Positions 34,545 to 42,795 of a DNA stretch of 64,000 bases are shown here, piece by piece. The notes beneath the pieces were generated by a model. It was not told where the DNA came from, searched no databases, and worked only from the letters and a program-made list of their open reading frames with translations. Made by a program: the position numbers and the translations under genes. How positions within the stretch are numbered: position 1 is the first letter of the stretch; the number at the start of each line of letters is the position of its first letter. The stretch is from Salinicola corii (GTDB taxonomy: Bacteria; Pseudomonadota; Gammaproteobacteria; Pseudomonadales; Halomonadaceae): positions 1 to 64,000 of the forward strand of contig NZ_VTPX01000015.1 of the NCBI RefSeq assembly GCF_008298015.1, written 5' to 3'.

Positions 34545-35459
34545 TCACTGGGGCGGTGGCTTGTTCTCGACGCGTTGGTAGCGCCGGTTCAGGACCTCCA
34601 CCAGATGCTGGCGCTGGGCGTCGTCGATCGCTTCGCCTTGGGCAGTGCCCAACTGCGTGGCGAGATCGGCGCCATCGACTACCCGGACATCGCGGCTGTC
34701 GCCGAGATGCTCGGTCTCGTCATCGATCTCCCAGCCGGGCAGCACCAGTATGCCGCTCACCGGCACGCTCAACTTGGCGTGACGCGCCAGCCACTGACGT
34801 AGCCAGACCGTCGAAAGCCTGACCTTGCGCAGGACCTGACGCTCGTTCCAGCCGCGAAAGCGCAGCCGCTCGCTCTCCACCGAGACGGTATTGATGGGGT
34901 GGCCCTCGATATCGAGCGGAAACTCGCGGGCCACGGTCTGGATCACGAACACGCCCTGCGGCGTCACCAGCACGTTGTCGATGGTGTAGGAGTCGGCGGG
35001 GAAGTCGTGGAATACGAAGTAAGGCTTGGCCAGCGGGCGAATCAGGTGGTCCAGGGCCTGTCCCACCGCCAGTTCACAGGCGAGGCTGCGCGTCAGGCGG
35101 CGCACCCGCTGCACGTCGCGCAGGATCAAAAAGCAGAACAGCATCGCCAGCAAGGTACTGACGACGCCGTACAGCGACCACTCCAGCCAGCTCTGCTCCT
35201 CGGCGAACAGCATCCGGCCCATGCCGTAGACCAGTGGCATCAGGGTGAGCGTCGGCGCCAGCGTGGCATCGAGGAAGAACACCATGCGCGCTTTTTCCAG
35301 CCGGTCCCGGTGCGCCTGGGCGATTTCGCGGATCGGCTTGCCGTCGTGCGGGGAGCGGAGGCCGACGGTCTGCACGTCGCGCAGGGTGATCGCCACCAGC
35401 GCGGCGGCGCCCAGCGGGGCGAGAAAGATCAGCGGCAGCACGTACTCCAACCAGGCCAT
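34545..35459 (-). CDS. Membrane-anchored NERD (nuclease-related) domain protein
   Basis: The 304-residue protein has an N-terminal helix (MAWLEYVLPLIFLAPLGAAAL) and two further hydrophobic helices at about residues 65-115, then a NERD domain: YTIDNVLVTPQGVFVIQTVA is the typical hDxvllt...gvfviEtK region, but the usual EvK is QTV. The likely membrane topology places the NERD part in the cytoplasm. NERD domains are distantly related to restriction nucleases; function is unknown. Replacement of the acidic-Lys pair suggests a loss of nuclease activity. The start at 35459 precedes the first membrane helix. Confidence 0.7.
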   Translation of the reverse strand: MAWLEYVLPLIFLAPLGAAALVAITLRDVQTVGLRSPHDGKPIREIAQAHRDRLEKARMVFFLDATLAPTLTLMPLVYGMGRMLFAEEQSWLEWSLYGVVSTLLAMLFCFLILRDVQRVRRLTRSLACELAVGQALDHLIRPLAKPYFVFHDFPADSYTIDNVLVTPQGVFVIQTVAREFPLDIEGHPINTVSVESERLRFRGWNERQVLRKVRLSTVWLRQWLARHAKLSVPVSGILVLPGWEIDDETEHLGDSRDVRVVDGADLATQLGTAQGEAIDDAQRQHLVEVLNRRYQRVENKPPPQ

Positions 35460-35503
35460 GAGCGGTTGTCCTTGCAGTGGCGTGGGCGGGAAGAGGCTCC
35501 ATT

Positions 35504-35596
35504 CTAGCCGAGGTCGAGTGTCGTCTGCGATCTTGGTGCGCCGTCGATGCAGATCCGGTTGCGTCCGGCATGCTTGGCCGCGTAGAGCGCCTGATG
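35504..35596 (-). pseudogene. Remnant of a GGDEF (diguanylate cyclase) gene, C-terminal end only
   Basis: On the minus strand, HQALYAAKHAGRNRICID followed by a short tail and a stop is the unmistakable end of a GGDEF domain (ADxALYxAKxxGRNR). The active-site GGDEF part and everything upstream are absent; the sequence up to 35936 shows no diguanylate cyclase motifs or other gene, though the frame stays open to 35716. This is a decayed end of a c-di-GMP signalling gene. The rest of the 35460-35936 gap holds only the sirtuin promoter region. Confidence 0.75.
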
Positions 35597-35936
35597 GCGC
35601 CGAGATTCTGACGTTCGGCACGATAGGGTGAGGCGTGGTGCCTCGCTCGCCAGTAGGCGAGACCAGAACAGGATCTGCCTTGCCCACAGCGTCCAGACCC
35701 AAGGTGGGGTCGGCAATTCATGGAGCGCGCTACCGATGCACAGTCCGCCAATCAGAAGCCCAAGGGTCCGTGGCGCGTAGATGCGTTTAGCGAGACATGC
35801 CCCTCAAACGCTTGTCGACCACGGGATCCAGAGGCGTATCGGGCATGTCGGCAGCCATCCGGCGTCGAAGACGCCTATATTGTGTCAACGAATCGTATCT
35901 ATCTTTCATATCTAACATCGGTCGCCGGAAAATAGC

Positions 35937-36830
35937 ATGTCCAAAGAGTCAATTCCGGATCTCGCGGCGCTGGTCGATTTCGTCGAGCGCCACCCGCGAC
36001 TGTTCGTGCTGACTGGCGCCGGCGTCAGCACCGACTGCGGCATTCCCGACTATCGCGATGCGCGGGGCGACTGGAAGCGGCCGCCACCGGTCAGTCATCA
36101 GGCTTTCATGGGGAGTCACGGGGTTCGGCAGCGCTACTGGGCGCGTAGCCTGGTCGGATTTCGTGCCCTGGCCAACGCGCATCCCGGCCAGGCGCACCGG
36201 GCGTTGGCGGTGCTGGAACGGCAGTCGCGCATCACCGCGCTGGTGACCCAGAACGTCGACGGCCTGCATCAGCGTGCGGGTGCCCGTCGCGTCATCGATC
36301 TGCATGGGCAGGCCGACGTGGTGAAGTGCCTGCGCTGCGACGCGACGATGATGCGCCATGCGCTCCACGACGAGCTCTCCCGCCTCAATCCACAATGGCT
36401 GGCGTTGACCGCGGAGTTCGGGCCGGACGGCGATGCCGATCTCGATGGCTACGATTTTTCGACCTTCGTGGTGCCGAACTGTCATCGCTGTCATGTCGGC
36501 ATTCTCAAGCCGGACGTGGTGTTCTTCGGCGACAACGTCCCCAGGGCCCGCGTCGAACGGGCCTTCGATGCCCTCGAGGCGGCTTCGGGGGTGCTGGTGA
36601 TCGGGTCGTCGCTGATGGTCTATTCCGGGTTTCGCTTTGCCCGTCGGGCGGCCAGGGACGGCAAGTCGCTCGCCTGCGTCAATCTCGGCACCACGCGGGC
36701 CGATGAGCTGTTCGCGCTCAAGATCGCGGCGCCGATCGGGCCGACGCTGACGGCGCTGGTCGACGAGCTGGAACGGCGGCGACGCGGCAACGCCCCGGAA
36801 CGAAAGAACCCGGCCGAGGCCGGGTTCTGA
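35937..36830 (+). CDS. Sir2 family NAD-dependent protein deacylase (class II/SIRT4-like)
   Basis: The 297-residue sirtuin has the NAD-binding GAGVSTDCGIPDYRD (GAGxS...GIPDYR), the catalytic TQNVDGLHQRAG and HG (IDLHGQADVVKC), a four-Cys zinc site (CLRC and CHRC), and KPDVVFFGDNVP. GIPDYR (rather than GIPxFR) and length match class II sirtuins related to SIRT4. It removes acyl groups from lysines, using NAD. The ATG at 35937 has a modest GGAA site upstream. The last codons form a hairpin that probably terminates the convergent aldo/keto reductase gene. Confidence 0.9.
   Translation: MSKESIPDLAALVDFVERHPRLFVLTGAGVSTDCGIPDYRDARGDWKRPPPVSHQAFMGSHGVRQRYWARSLVGFRALANAHPGQAHRALAVLERQSRITALVTQNVDGLHQRAGARRVIDLHGQADVVKCLRCDATMMRHALHDELSRLNPQWLALTAEFGPDGDADLDGYDFSTFVVPNCHRCHVGILKPDVVFFGDNVPRARVERAFDALEAASGVLVIGSSLMVYSGFRFARRAARDGKSLACVNLGTTRADELFALKIAAPIGPTLTALVDELERRRRGNAPERKNPAEAGF
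36805..36828 (-). terminator. Terminator hairpin inside the 3' end of the sirtuin gene, acting on the minus strand
   Basis: AGAACCCGGCC (36805-36815) pairs with GGCCGGGTTCT (36818-36828). On the minus strand the stem is followed by TTCG after a T-rich edge, so it serves best as terminator of the aldo/keto reductase gene ending at 36853. It encodes Asn-Pro-Ala-Glu-Ala-Gly-Phe of the sirtuin on the other strand. Confidence 0.7.
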
Positions 36831-36852
36831 TGTCGCCAGCGGTACCGGGCGT

Positions 36853-37845
36853 TCACTGGCGCGTCGGCGGTGCCATGAACTCCGGGCCGACCGGGTCCTT
36901 CACCTGCTTCGACAGAATCGCGTCGATATCCGCCATGTCCTCGTCGCTCAGACGCCAGCCGGTGATGTCGCCCAGCGGGTCGACCTGTTCCGGCTTGCGG
37001 GCGCCCCACAGCGCGACGATGTTGGGCGAACGGTCCAGGATCCAGCGCACCGCCAGTGCCAGCACGCTCTTATCGTGGCGGGTGCGGGCCAGTTCGGTCA
37101 GCGCGTCGACGGCGGCCAGATACTGGGCGAAGCGCGGCGGCAGGAACTTGGGATCCTTGTTGCGCAGATCGTCGCCGCTGAAGGTGTAGTCCGGGTGCAT
37201 CTTGCCGGTGAGCAGCCCACGACAGAGCGCGCCGTAGGTGAGCAGGGTCAGGTCGTTGTCCTCGGCGTAAGGCAGGATCTCGCCTTCGATATCGCGCTCG
37301 AAAAGGTTGTAGGGCGGCTGCAGCGTGTGCAGTGGCGCCGACCGGCGAAAGATGTCGCACTGCTCGGGGGAGAAGTTGCTCACGCCGATCGCCCGGATCT
37401 TGCCTTCGCGGTGGAAGCGCGCCATCGCCGTGGCGGTCTCCTCGAGCTCGACCAGGGGATCCGGCCAGTGAATCTGATAGAGATCGATATGATCGGTCTT
37501 CAGTCGCCGCAGCGAGTCGTCGAGCTCCTTCTCCAGGCGCTTGGCGGTGGCATTGCGGGCCAGGCTGTTGTCGTCGTACCACTCGAGGCCGGCCTTGGTC
37601 GCCAGTACCAGCTTGTCGCGCTGGTCGGACTGGGCAACCGCCTTGCCGACGACTTCCTCCGAGTGGCCGAAGCCATAGGCCGGGGCGGTATCGATCAGGT
37701 TGACGCCCCGGTCGATGGCGGCGTGGATGGTGCGAATCGCGTTGGGGTCGTCGGTGCCGCCCCACATGCGTCCGCCCATGGCCCAGGTACCGAGGCCGAT
37801 ACGCGAGGTGACGATATCCGTACCCGGTAATGTCAGTGTTTCCAT
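36853..37845 (-). CDS. Aldo/keto reductase
   Basis: The 330-residue protein is a TIM-barrel NADPH oxidoreductase with the catalytic tetrad Asp-Tyr (NLIDTAPAYGFGHSE), Lys (LVLATKAGLEW) and His (LYQIHWPDP), followed by IRAIGVSNFSPEQ. It belongs to the large general aldo/keto reductase group (Tas/YajO-like) acting on aldehydes or ketones; the substrate is unknown. The ATG at 37845 is preceded by AAGGAGGG, a strong site. It ends into a hairpin coded in the sirtuin gene. Confidence 0.88.
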   Translation of the reverse strand: METLTLPGTDIVTSRIGLGTWAMGGRMWGGTDDPNAIRTIHAAIDRGVNLIDTAPAYGFGHSEEVVGKAVAQSDQRDKLVLATKAGLEWYDDNSLARNATAKRLEKELDDSLRRLKTDHIDLYQIHWPDPLVELEETATAMARFHREGKIRAIGVSNFSPEQCDIFRRSAPLHTLQPPYNLFERDIEGEILPYAEDNDLTLLTYGALCRGLLTGKMHPDYTFSGDDLRNKDPKFLPPRFAQYLAAVDALTELARTRHDKSVLALAVRWILDRSPNIVALWGARKPEQVDPLGDITGWRLSDEDMADIDAILSKQVKDPVGPEFMAPPTRQ

Positions 37846-37932
37846 CCTGCCCTCCTTGGTGATGAATCGAAGATTTACAGGGTGAGGTGCCAGCCCGTCC
37901 ACCACAAGCCGTACCTTCGGCGGGTGGTCTCT

Positions 37933-38352
37933 TCAGCGAGTCGGTGCCGCGCCGGTGGTCGTGACCGGGATGTCGGGTTCGGCGGCGTCACCGGCGCCGA
38001 AAACCGACACCGGATCGGGATTCAGGTAGAGGATACGGTCGTCGTCGCGAATCTGCGCGCTGAGGCGATAGAGATCGTCGCGATCGATCGCTTCGGCGGC
38101 ATACTGCAGCGTGACCGGAATCGGCAGCCGCCCCAGCTGTTCGTAGCGGCTGCTGGCCAGTACGTCGCCGGTGGAAATGTCCTTGAGCTGGACCTCGAGC
38201 ACCGCGGATTCGGGCAACGTGACCGGCTCGTCGGCAACCACGCGAGCCGCGAGGGTGTCGAACCGGGGGCCGCCGGCACAGCCCGCCAGCATCCCGAGTG
38301 CCAGTGCGGCAGTGGCGAGTCGGAGCCACCATGAAGCGTTGAACGAGAACAT
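37933..38352 (-). CDS. YbaY-like lipoprotein (YscW family)
   Basis: The 139-residue protein has a lipoprotein signal peptide: hydrophobic core WWLRLATAALALGML then the lipobox LAGC, so the mature protein would be lipid-anchored. The mature part (VTLPESAVLEVQLKDISTGDVLASSRY and LPIPVTLQYAAEAIDRDDLYRLSAQIRDDDRILY) matches the YbaY/YscW lipoprotein domain (Pfam Lipoprot YscW). E. coli YbaY is linked to the outer membrane; its function is unclear. The ATG at 38352 follows AAGGGGA. Confidence 0.85.
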   Translation of the reverse strand: MFSFNASWWLRLATAALALGMLAGCAGGPRFDTLAARVVADEPVTLPESAVLEVQLKDISTGDVLASSRYEQLGRLPIPVTLQYAAEAIDRDDLYRLSAQIRDDDRILYLNPDPVSVFGAGDAAEPDIPVTTTGAAPTR

Positions 38353-38451
38353 CGAATCCCCTTGAGCGTTGAAGCGCGCGGCGGTACCACTGGGACAGGA
38401 GAACGGAGCGTAAATTCCCTGCACCGGGCACGGCGCGGGAGCTCTCCGGGA

Positions 38452-38826
38452 TCACCCCCCGGCGAGTTTGACCTTGTAGCCTAGCGATTCCAGCTCACGC
38501 CTGAGCACATCGCGATGGTCGCCCTGGATCTCGATCACGCCATCCTTGACCGAGCCGCCCGTCCCACAGCGTTTCTTGAGCGACTTGGCCAGCGTTTTCA
38601 GCGCTTCGGCATCCAGCGGCACGCCTTGAATCGTCGTCACCCCCTTGCCCTTGCGGCCACTGGTCTCACGCCGGATGCGAACGATGCCGTCGAGCGCGGC
38701 GATCCGTTCGGCTTCCTCGCGCGCCCGGCACTCGCACTCGGCGACAGGGCGACGGCAGTCGGGGCAGGTCTCGCCATGTTCGGTCGAATAGACCAGACCG
38801 CGCAGTTGATCCTGTAACGAAGGCAT
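38452..38826 (-). CDS. yciH: SUI1/eIF1-like translation factor, YciH family
   Basis: The 124-residue protein has an N-terminal four-Cys zinc-ribbon-like segment (CPDCRRPVAECEC) and a SUI1 domain: VRIRRETSGRKGKGVTTIQGV, LAKSLKKRCGTGGSVKDGVIEIQGDHRDVL and LESLGYKVKLAGG. YciH may check initiation complexes, as eIF1 does, and is linked to stress. The ATG at 38826 has GGAG six bases upstream. It lies between the YbaY-like and HAD genes on the same strand, with a strong hairpin on its upstream side. Confidence 0.92.
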   Translation of the reverse strand: MPSLQDQLRGLVYSTEHGETCPDCRRPVAECECRAREEAERIAALDGIVRIRRETSGRKGKGVTTIQGVPLDAEALKTLAKSLKKRCGTGGSVKDGVIEIQGDHRDVLRRELESLGYKVKLAGG

Positions 38827-38896
38827 GGGAACTCCGATAAGACGTGAAGGGCACATGATAACGCGGCCATCCGGCCGCTAACGAGCGATCCACAAC

Positions 38897-38931
38897 GATC
38901 GCGGCCCGAGCCAGGGGCTCGGGCCGCGATC
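38897..38931 (-). terminator. Hairpin after the HAD phosphatase gene
   Basis: A perfect 16-bp GC-rich stem (38897-38912 with 38916-38931) and a 3-base loop lie 60 bases past the HAD gene stop. There is no T-run, so termination is likely but may need help. Confidence 0.65.
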
Positions 38932-38991
38932 ATCGCCGTCAGCGGTGGATCCTCGGTCGGTGGCTGCCGCCGAACGCGCTCGGTCGAGCTG

Positions 38992-39672
38992 CTAGAGGTT
39001 GCCGACGGCGAGGGCCGGGATCAGCTTGTCGATCACCGCCGGCAGTTCGCGCATGTGGCGAATCCCGATGGCGCCGGAGGGCGTGGGCTCGAGGTCGGGG
39101 AAGCGATTGAGATGGACGACCCGCATTCCCGCGGCCAGCGCGGCGCGGACGCCCACCTGGGCGTCGTCGATCACGATGCAGTCGGACGGTGCGAAGCCCA
39201 TGTCGCGGCCGGCGTGCAGGAACAGGCCCGGCGCCGGCTTCCAGCTGCCCACGGTGTAGGCGCTGTAGATGTGATCGCCGAAGAAGCCCCGCAATCCCGT
39301 GCTGTCCAGCGCTCGCCGAATCTTGGTCTCGGGCCCGTTGGAGGCAACGCAGCGCGGCAGGGCGCCGAGCGCGTCGAGCGCTTCCGGCACGCCGGCGATG
39401 GGCTTGAGTTCGTCGACCATGCGTTCGTGCATCTCCTGACGCATCGCCGTCTCGATTCGCTGACGAACGGGATCCTCGAGACGCCCGTGCAGTCGTTCCA
39501 GATGGGAAACGATGCTGGCGAACCGTGCGCCACGAAAGTCCGTCATGTACTCGCTGGCCTGAAAGGGCAAGCCAGCCTGATTCAGATACTTCGCCATGAC
39601 TTCGGCGAGCAGGGGTTCACTATCGACCAGAGTGCCATCGCAATCGAAAAGCAAGCAGAGGGGATCGGGCAT
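38992..39672 (-). CDS. HAD-superfamily hydrolase, phosphoglycolate/beta-phosphoglucomutase-like
   Basis: The 226-residue protein has HAD motif I LFDCDGTLVDSEPLL, motif II ASNGP, Lys motif III WKPAPGLFLHAG and motif IV DCIVIDDAQVGVRAAL, with a helical cap of subclass IA. It resembles YieH, which cleaves phosphosugars such as 6-phosphogluconate; the substrate is not certain. The start is an ATG at 39672. A 228-base gap without features separates it from the TRAP operon. Confidence 0.88.
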   Translation of the reverse strand: MPDPLCLLFDCDGTLVDSEPLLAEVMAKYLNQAGLPFQASEYMTDFRGARFASIVSHLERLHGRLEDPVRQRIETAMRQEMHERMVDELKPIAGVPEALDALGALPRCVASNGPETKIRRALDSTGLRGFFGDHIYSAYTVGSWKPAPGLFLHAGRDMGFAPSDCIVIDDAQVGVRAALAAGMRVVHLNRFPDLEPTPSGAIGIRHMRELPAVIDKLIPALAVGNL

Positions 39673-39900
39673 GGTGGGTCGCCTCGAGGGCGCTGTCAGT
39701 GGATGTTACGCCGGCCGGTGATGATGTGTCGGGCCGCTGCGGTTGACTCCAGTTCTCTGATTATCGGCCCCGTGATCGAAGACTGTAGGATTACGGAACA
39801 CTGTTTTTAATCTGTCTTGCAACTTTAGTCGCCCTGGCTGGAAATCACAAGCCGGAGCAAAGGGCTCCCCAGAAATTGCACACTTTTTGATCATCCGATA

Positions 39901-41208
39901 TCAGCCGGCGTCCGGGCCGAAAGTCTGGGGCAGGTAGAGGATCAGGTCGGGGAAGGCGATCAGCAGGCCGATCACCAGCAGCATGACCAACAGATAGATC
40001 ATCGTCGTGCCCAGCGCCGCGAGCAGGGGGATGCCGCCGATCTTGGCCGAGATCATCAGGCACAGGCCGTAAGGCGGGGTGATCAGGCCAAGGCCGAGCG
40101 CCATGACGCTGATCACGCCAAACTGCAGCGGATCGACGCCCGCCTGCGCCGCCAGCGGTTGGAAGATCGGTGCCAGAATCGCCATCGCCGGCAGCGAATC
40201 CATGAAGGTGCCGACCAGCAGCATGACGATGGTGGCGATGATCAGCAGCGTGGTCGGGTCGCTGATCTCGACGCCAGCCATCAGCTGCGGTGGAATGCGA
40301 TAGAAGCTGATCAGGTAACCGAAGATGGCGGCACCCACCAGGCTGAATAGCGACAGCGAGCAGAGTCGAACGGTGTCGGTCGAGGCGTCCAGCACGCTTC
40401 TGAAGGTCAGCTCGCGGTAAACGATGAAACCCAGCAGCAGGGCATAGAGCACCGCCATTACCGCCGCCTCGGTCGGCGTGACGATACCGAGGGTAATGCC
40501 ACCGATGATCAACACCGGTATGCCGGCGGCGAGCAGGCCGTCCTTGCCCGAGCTGGCCAGCTGCCTGAGCGTGGCCCGCTTGCGCGTCGGCACGTCGTAG
40601 CGGCGCACATAGCCGAGGTTGAGCAGCAGTTGTGCCACCGCGATCAGGACCCCGGGGATGATTCCACCCAAGAACAGCCCGGCGATCGAGGTGCTGGTCA
40701 GCGCACCCCAGACGATCATGTTGATCGACGGCGGAATGATGATGCCCATCACCGAGGAGGCCGCAGTGACAGCGACGCTGAAATGGGCCGGGTAGCCCTC
40801 TCTCTTCATTGCCGGGATCAGCACCGTACCGATGCCGGCGCTATCCGCCGTCGATGAGCCCGAAACCCCGGCGAACAGCATGCTCACCAGCACGTTGACG
40901 TGGGCCAGTGCACCTTTGACATGGCCGACCAGATTGAGACACAGCGTGATCAGGCGGTCGGTGATCCTGGCCGCGTTCATCAGGTTGCCGGCGAGCAGGA
41001 ACAGCGGGACCGCCAGCAGCACGAACGAATCCATGCCGTAGTACATGCGCTGGAACATGACCCAGGGTATGAGACGTGGGTCGAGCACGATGATCGAGAA
41101 CGACGTCAGCACCAGCGACATGGCGATTGGGACGCCGAGTATGATGAATACGCCGAGCAGCGCGAACAGAAGCCACGGCAGCAGGGGTAACCAGTCAGTG
41201 GGCATCAT
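39901..41208 (-). CDS. dctM: TRAP transporter large membrane subunit, DctM type (system 1)
   Basis: The 435-residue protein has about 12 helices and DctM motifs: GVSGSSTADSAGIGTVLIPAMKREGYP, PPSINMIVWG, VGTFMDSLPAMAILAPIFQPLA and LGLGLITPPYGLCLMIS. It is the transport domain of a sodium-driven importer that takes ligand from the DctP protein. Its ATG overlaps the dctQ stop (ATGA). It is the last gene of a lacI - dctP - dctQ - dctM operon. Confidence 0.92.
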   Translation of the reverse strand: MMPTDWLPLLPWLLFALLGVFIILGVPIAMSLVLTSFSIIVLDPRLIPWVMFQRMYYGMDSFVLLAVPLFLLAGNLMNAARITDRLITLCLNLVGHVKGALAHVNVLVSMLFAGVSGSSTADSAGIGTVLIPAMKREGYPAHFSVAVTAASSVMGIIIPPSINMIVWGALTSTSIAGLFLGGIIPGVLIAVAQLLLNLGYVRRYDVPTRKRATLRQLASSGKDGLLAAGIPVLIIGGITLGIVTPTEAAVMAVLYALLLGFIVYRELTFRSVLDASTDTVRLCSLSLFSLVGAAIFGYLISFYRIPPQLMAGVEISDPTTLLIIATIVMLLVGTFMDSLPAMAILAPIFQPLAAQAGVDPLQFGVISVMALGLGLITPPYGLCLMISAKIGGIPLLAALGTTMIYLLVMLLVIGLLIAFPDLILYLPQTFGPDAG

Positions 41209-41783
41209 GATCTGTTCTCCGGCGAGCCGAGTGTCTGCGTCGGGGGCGCGTACCCCGGCTCATCGATTTCGGAAGGCGTGTCGAGCTTGCGCTCCATGGC
41301 GTCGACGCCGTGGGCCATCGTCACCAGCAGGCGCTGCAGGCTGAACAGCACGATCAGTAGGCCGCTGACGAAGAAGGTCGAGTAGGTCACCATCATCGGC
41401 AGCTGCGAGGCACTGGCGATGCGATCGAAACCGGAGCGCAGGAAGTCGAAGCCGAACACGACGAAGATCACGCCCACCAGCAGGCAGGCGACGTCGCGAA
41501 TCACTCGCGTGATCCGATCCGGCCGGGAACCGCGCGGGAATGCCTCCAGCACGAAGTGGTCGGCATGCAGCACGCCGATGGCGGTGCCCAGCATGATCAT
41601 CCACTGGAAGGCGAAACGGCTCATCTCCTCGGTCCAGTAGAGCCGCGGCATGAAGCCCAGGTTGCGGCTCGCGATCTGATAGACGATCAGTACGATGAAA
41701 CTGGCCAGCAACAGCAGCAACACGCCATTGAGGAAGCGCTCCAGCTGGCGGTTGACGCGGCCCAGGGCCATTGCGAATGGCAT
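41205..41783 (-). CDS. dctQ: TRAP transporter small membrane subunit, DctQ type (system 1)
   Basis: The 192-residue protein has four hydrophobic helices and the DctQ motif RFAFQWMIMLGTAIGVLHADHFVLEAF (seen in parts as EEMSRFAFQWMIMLG and VLHADHFVLE). It forms the scaffold beside DctM. The C-terminal tail (about residues 160-192) is long and polar. It starts 10 bases after dctP and overlaps dctM by 4 bases. Confidence 0.9.
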   Translation of the reverse strand: MPFAMALGRVNRQLERFLNGVLLLLLASFIVLIVYQIASRNLGFMPRLYWTEEMSRFAFQWMIMLGTAIGVLHADHFVLEAFPRGSRPDRITRVIRDVACLLVGVIFVVFGFDFLRSGFDRIASASQLPMMVTYSTFFVSGLLIVLFSLQRLLVTMAHGVDAMERKLDTPSEIDEPGYAPPTQTLGSPENRS

Positions 41784-41793
41784 GAGGTGCTCC

Positions 41794-42795
41794 TCAATCC
41801 GTGTCGATGATGAGTTCGTGGAGATCGCCTAGCCCCATGTCGTCGATGACCCGTCCCAGCGGTTCGGCGACGAGCTGCTGCATCCGCTCACGGTCCATGG
41901 GGTAGAAAGTGGCGCCTTCCTCTTTCAGCTTGTCCCGGGACTCCTTGTCGAGCCGGATCTGCAGGTTGCGCGCGTACTGCTCGCTCTCGTCGGCAGCCGC
42001 TTGCACCGCCTGCCGCTGTGCCGGCGTCAGCGAGTCCCAGGTGTCGTCGGAGAGCGTCAGCAGGCGTACGGTGATGTCGTGCTCGGAGAGCCCGATATAG
42101 GGCGCGACCTCGTGGAAACGCATGCGGTAGATCCACTCCGCCTCGTTGAGCAGGCCGTCGATGGCGCCGAGCTGCAGGCCGGTGTAGATCTCCTTGTAGG
42201 CCATCACCGTCGGCTGGGTACCCAGCGCCGCCCAGGCGGTGATCACCGGGCGGGTCGGATTGGTGCGCAGCTTCATGCCCCGGAGCGCGTCGAGATTCTC
42301 GAGTGGTCGCGTGCTGACGATCTGACGCGTGCTCCCGCCGTAGTAGGCGAGCACCTTGACCCCGGTTTCCTCCTCGATACGCCGGGCGATTTCCCGGCCC
42401 GGCTCGCCATCCAGCACGTGACGCCAGTGGTCGAGATCGCGATACAGAAAGGGAATCGAGAAGATGCTGGCGGTGTGCGAGAACTCCGAGATCAGCCCCG
42501 GGTTGACGATCGAGAGGTCCAGCGCACCGGCGGTCTGCTGCTCGAACATCTCGGTTTCGTGACCCAGCACCGAGTTACTGTAGATGTTGACCGTCAGGCC
42601 GCCGTCGGTCTTCTCCTCCAGCAGCTGCTTGAAGCGCTTTGCACTGAGGTGATAGGCCGTGTCCTCGGTGGCGCCATGGCCGAAGATCAGCTCTCGGGCC
42701 TGGGCGTGAGGAATGATGGCGACGAGGGCCGTCAGCGCCAGTGTCGTCAGCAGGGCGGTGGCGAACCCGCGATAGGCCGAGGGGCGGTGGTTCAT
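41794..42795 (-). CDS. dctP: TRAP transporter substrate-binding protein, DctP type (system 1)
   Basis: The 333-residue protein has a signal peptide (FATALLTTLALTALVAIIPHAQA) and the DctP core: ELIFGHGATEDTAYHLSAKRF, LRGMKLRTNPTRPVITAWAALG with the conserved ligand Arg, and YKEIYTGLQLGAIDGLLNEA. It binds an organic acid in the periplasm. The neighbouring lacI regulator, hydroxyacid dehydrogenase and kdgK suggest a sugar acid such as gluconate or 2-ketogluconate; this is inference. The start overlaps the stop of the lacI-type gene (ATGA). Confidence 0.9.
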   Translation of the reverse strand: MNHRPSAYRGFATALLTTLALTALVAIIPHAQARELIFGHGATEDTAYHLSAKRFKQLLEEKTDGGLTVNIYSNSVLGHETEMFEQQTAGALDLSIVNPGLISEFSHTASIFSIPFLYRDLDHWRHVLDGEPGREIARRIEEETGVKVLAYYGGSTRQIVSTRPLENLDALRGMKLRTNPTRPVITAWAALGTQPTVMAYKEIYTGLQLGAIDGLLNEAEWIYRMRFHEVAPYIGLSEHDITVRLLTLSDDTWDSLTPAQRQAVQAAADESEQYARNLQIRLDKESRDKLKEEGATFYPMDRERMQQLVAEPLGRVIDDMGLGDLHELIIDTD

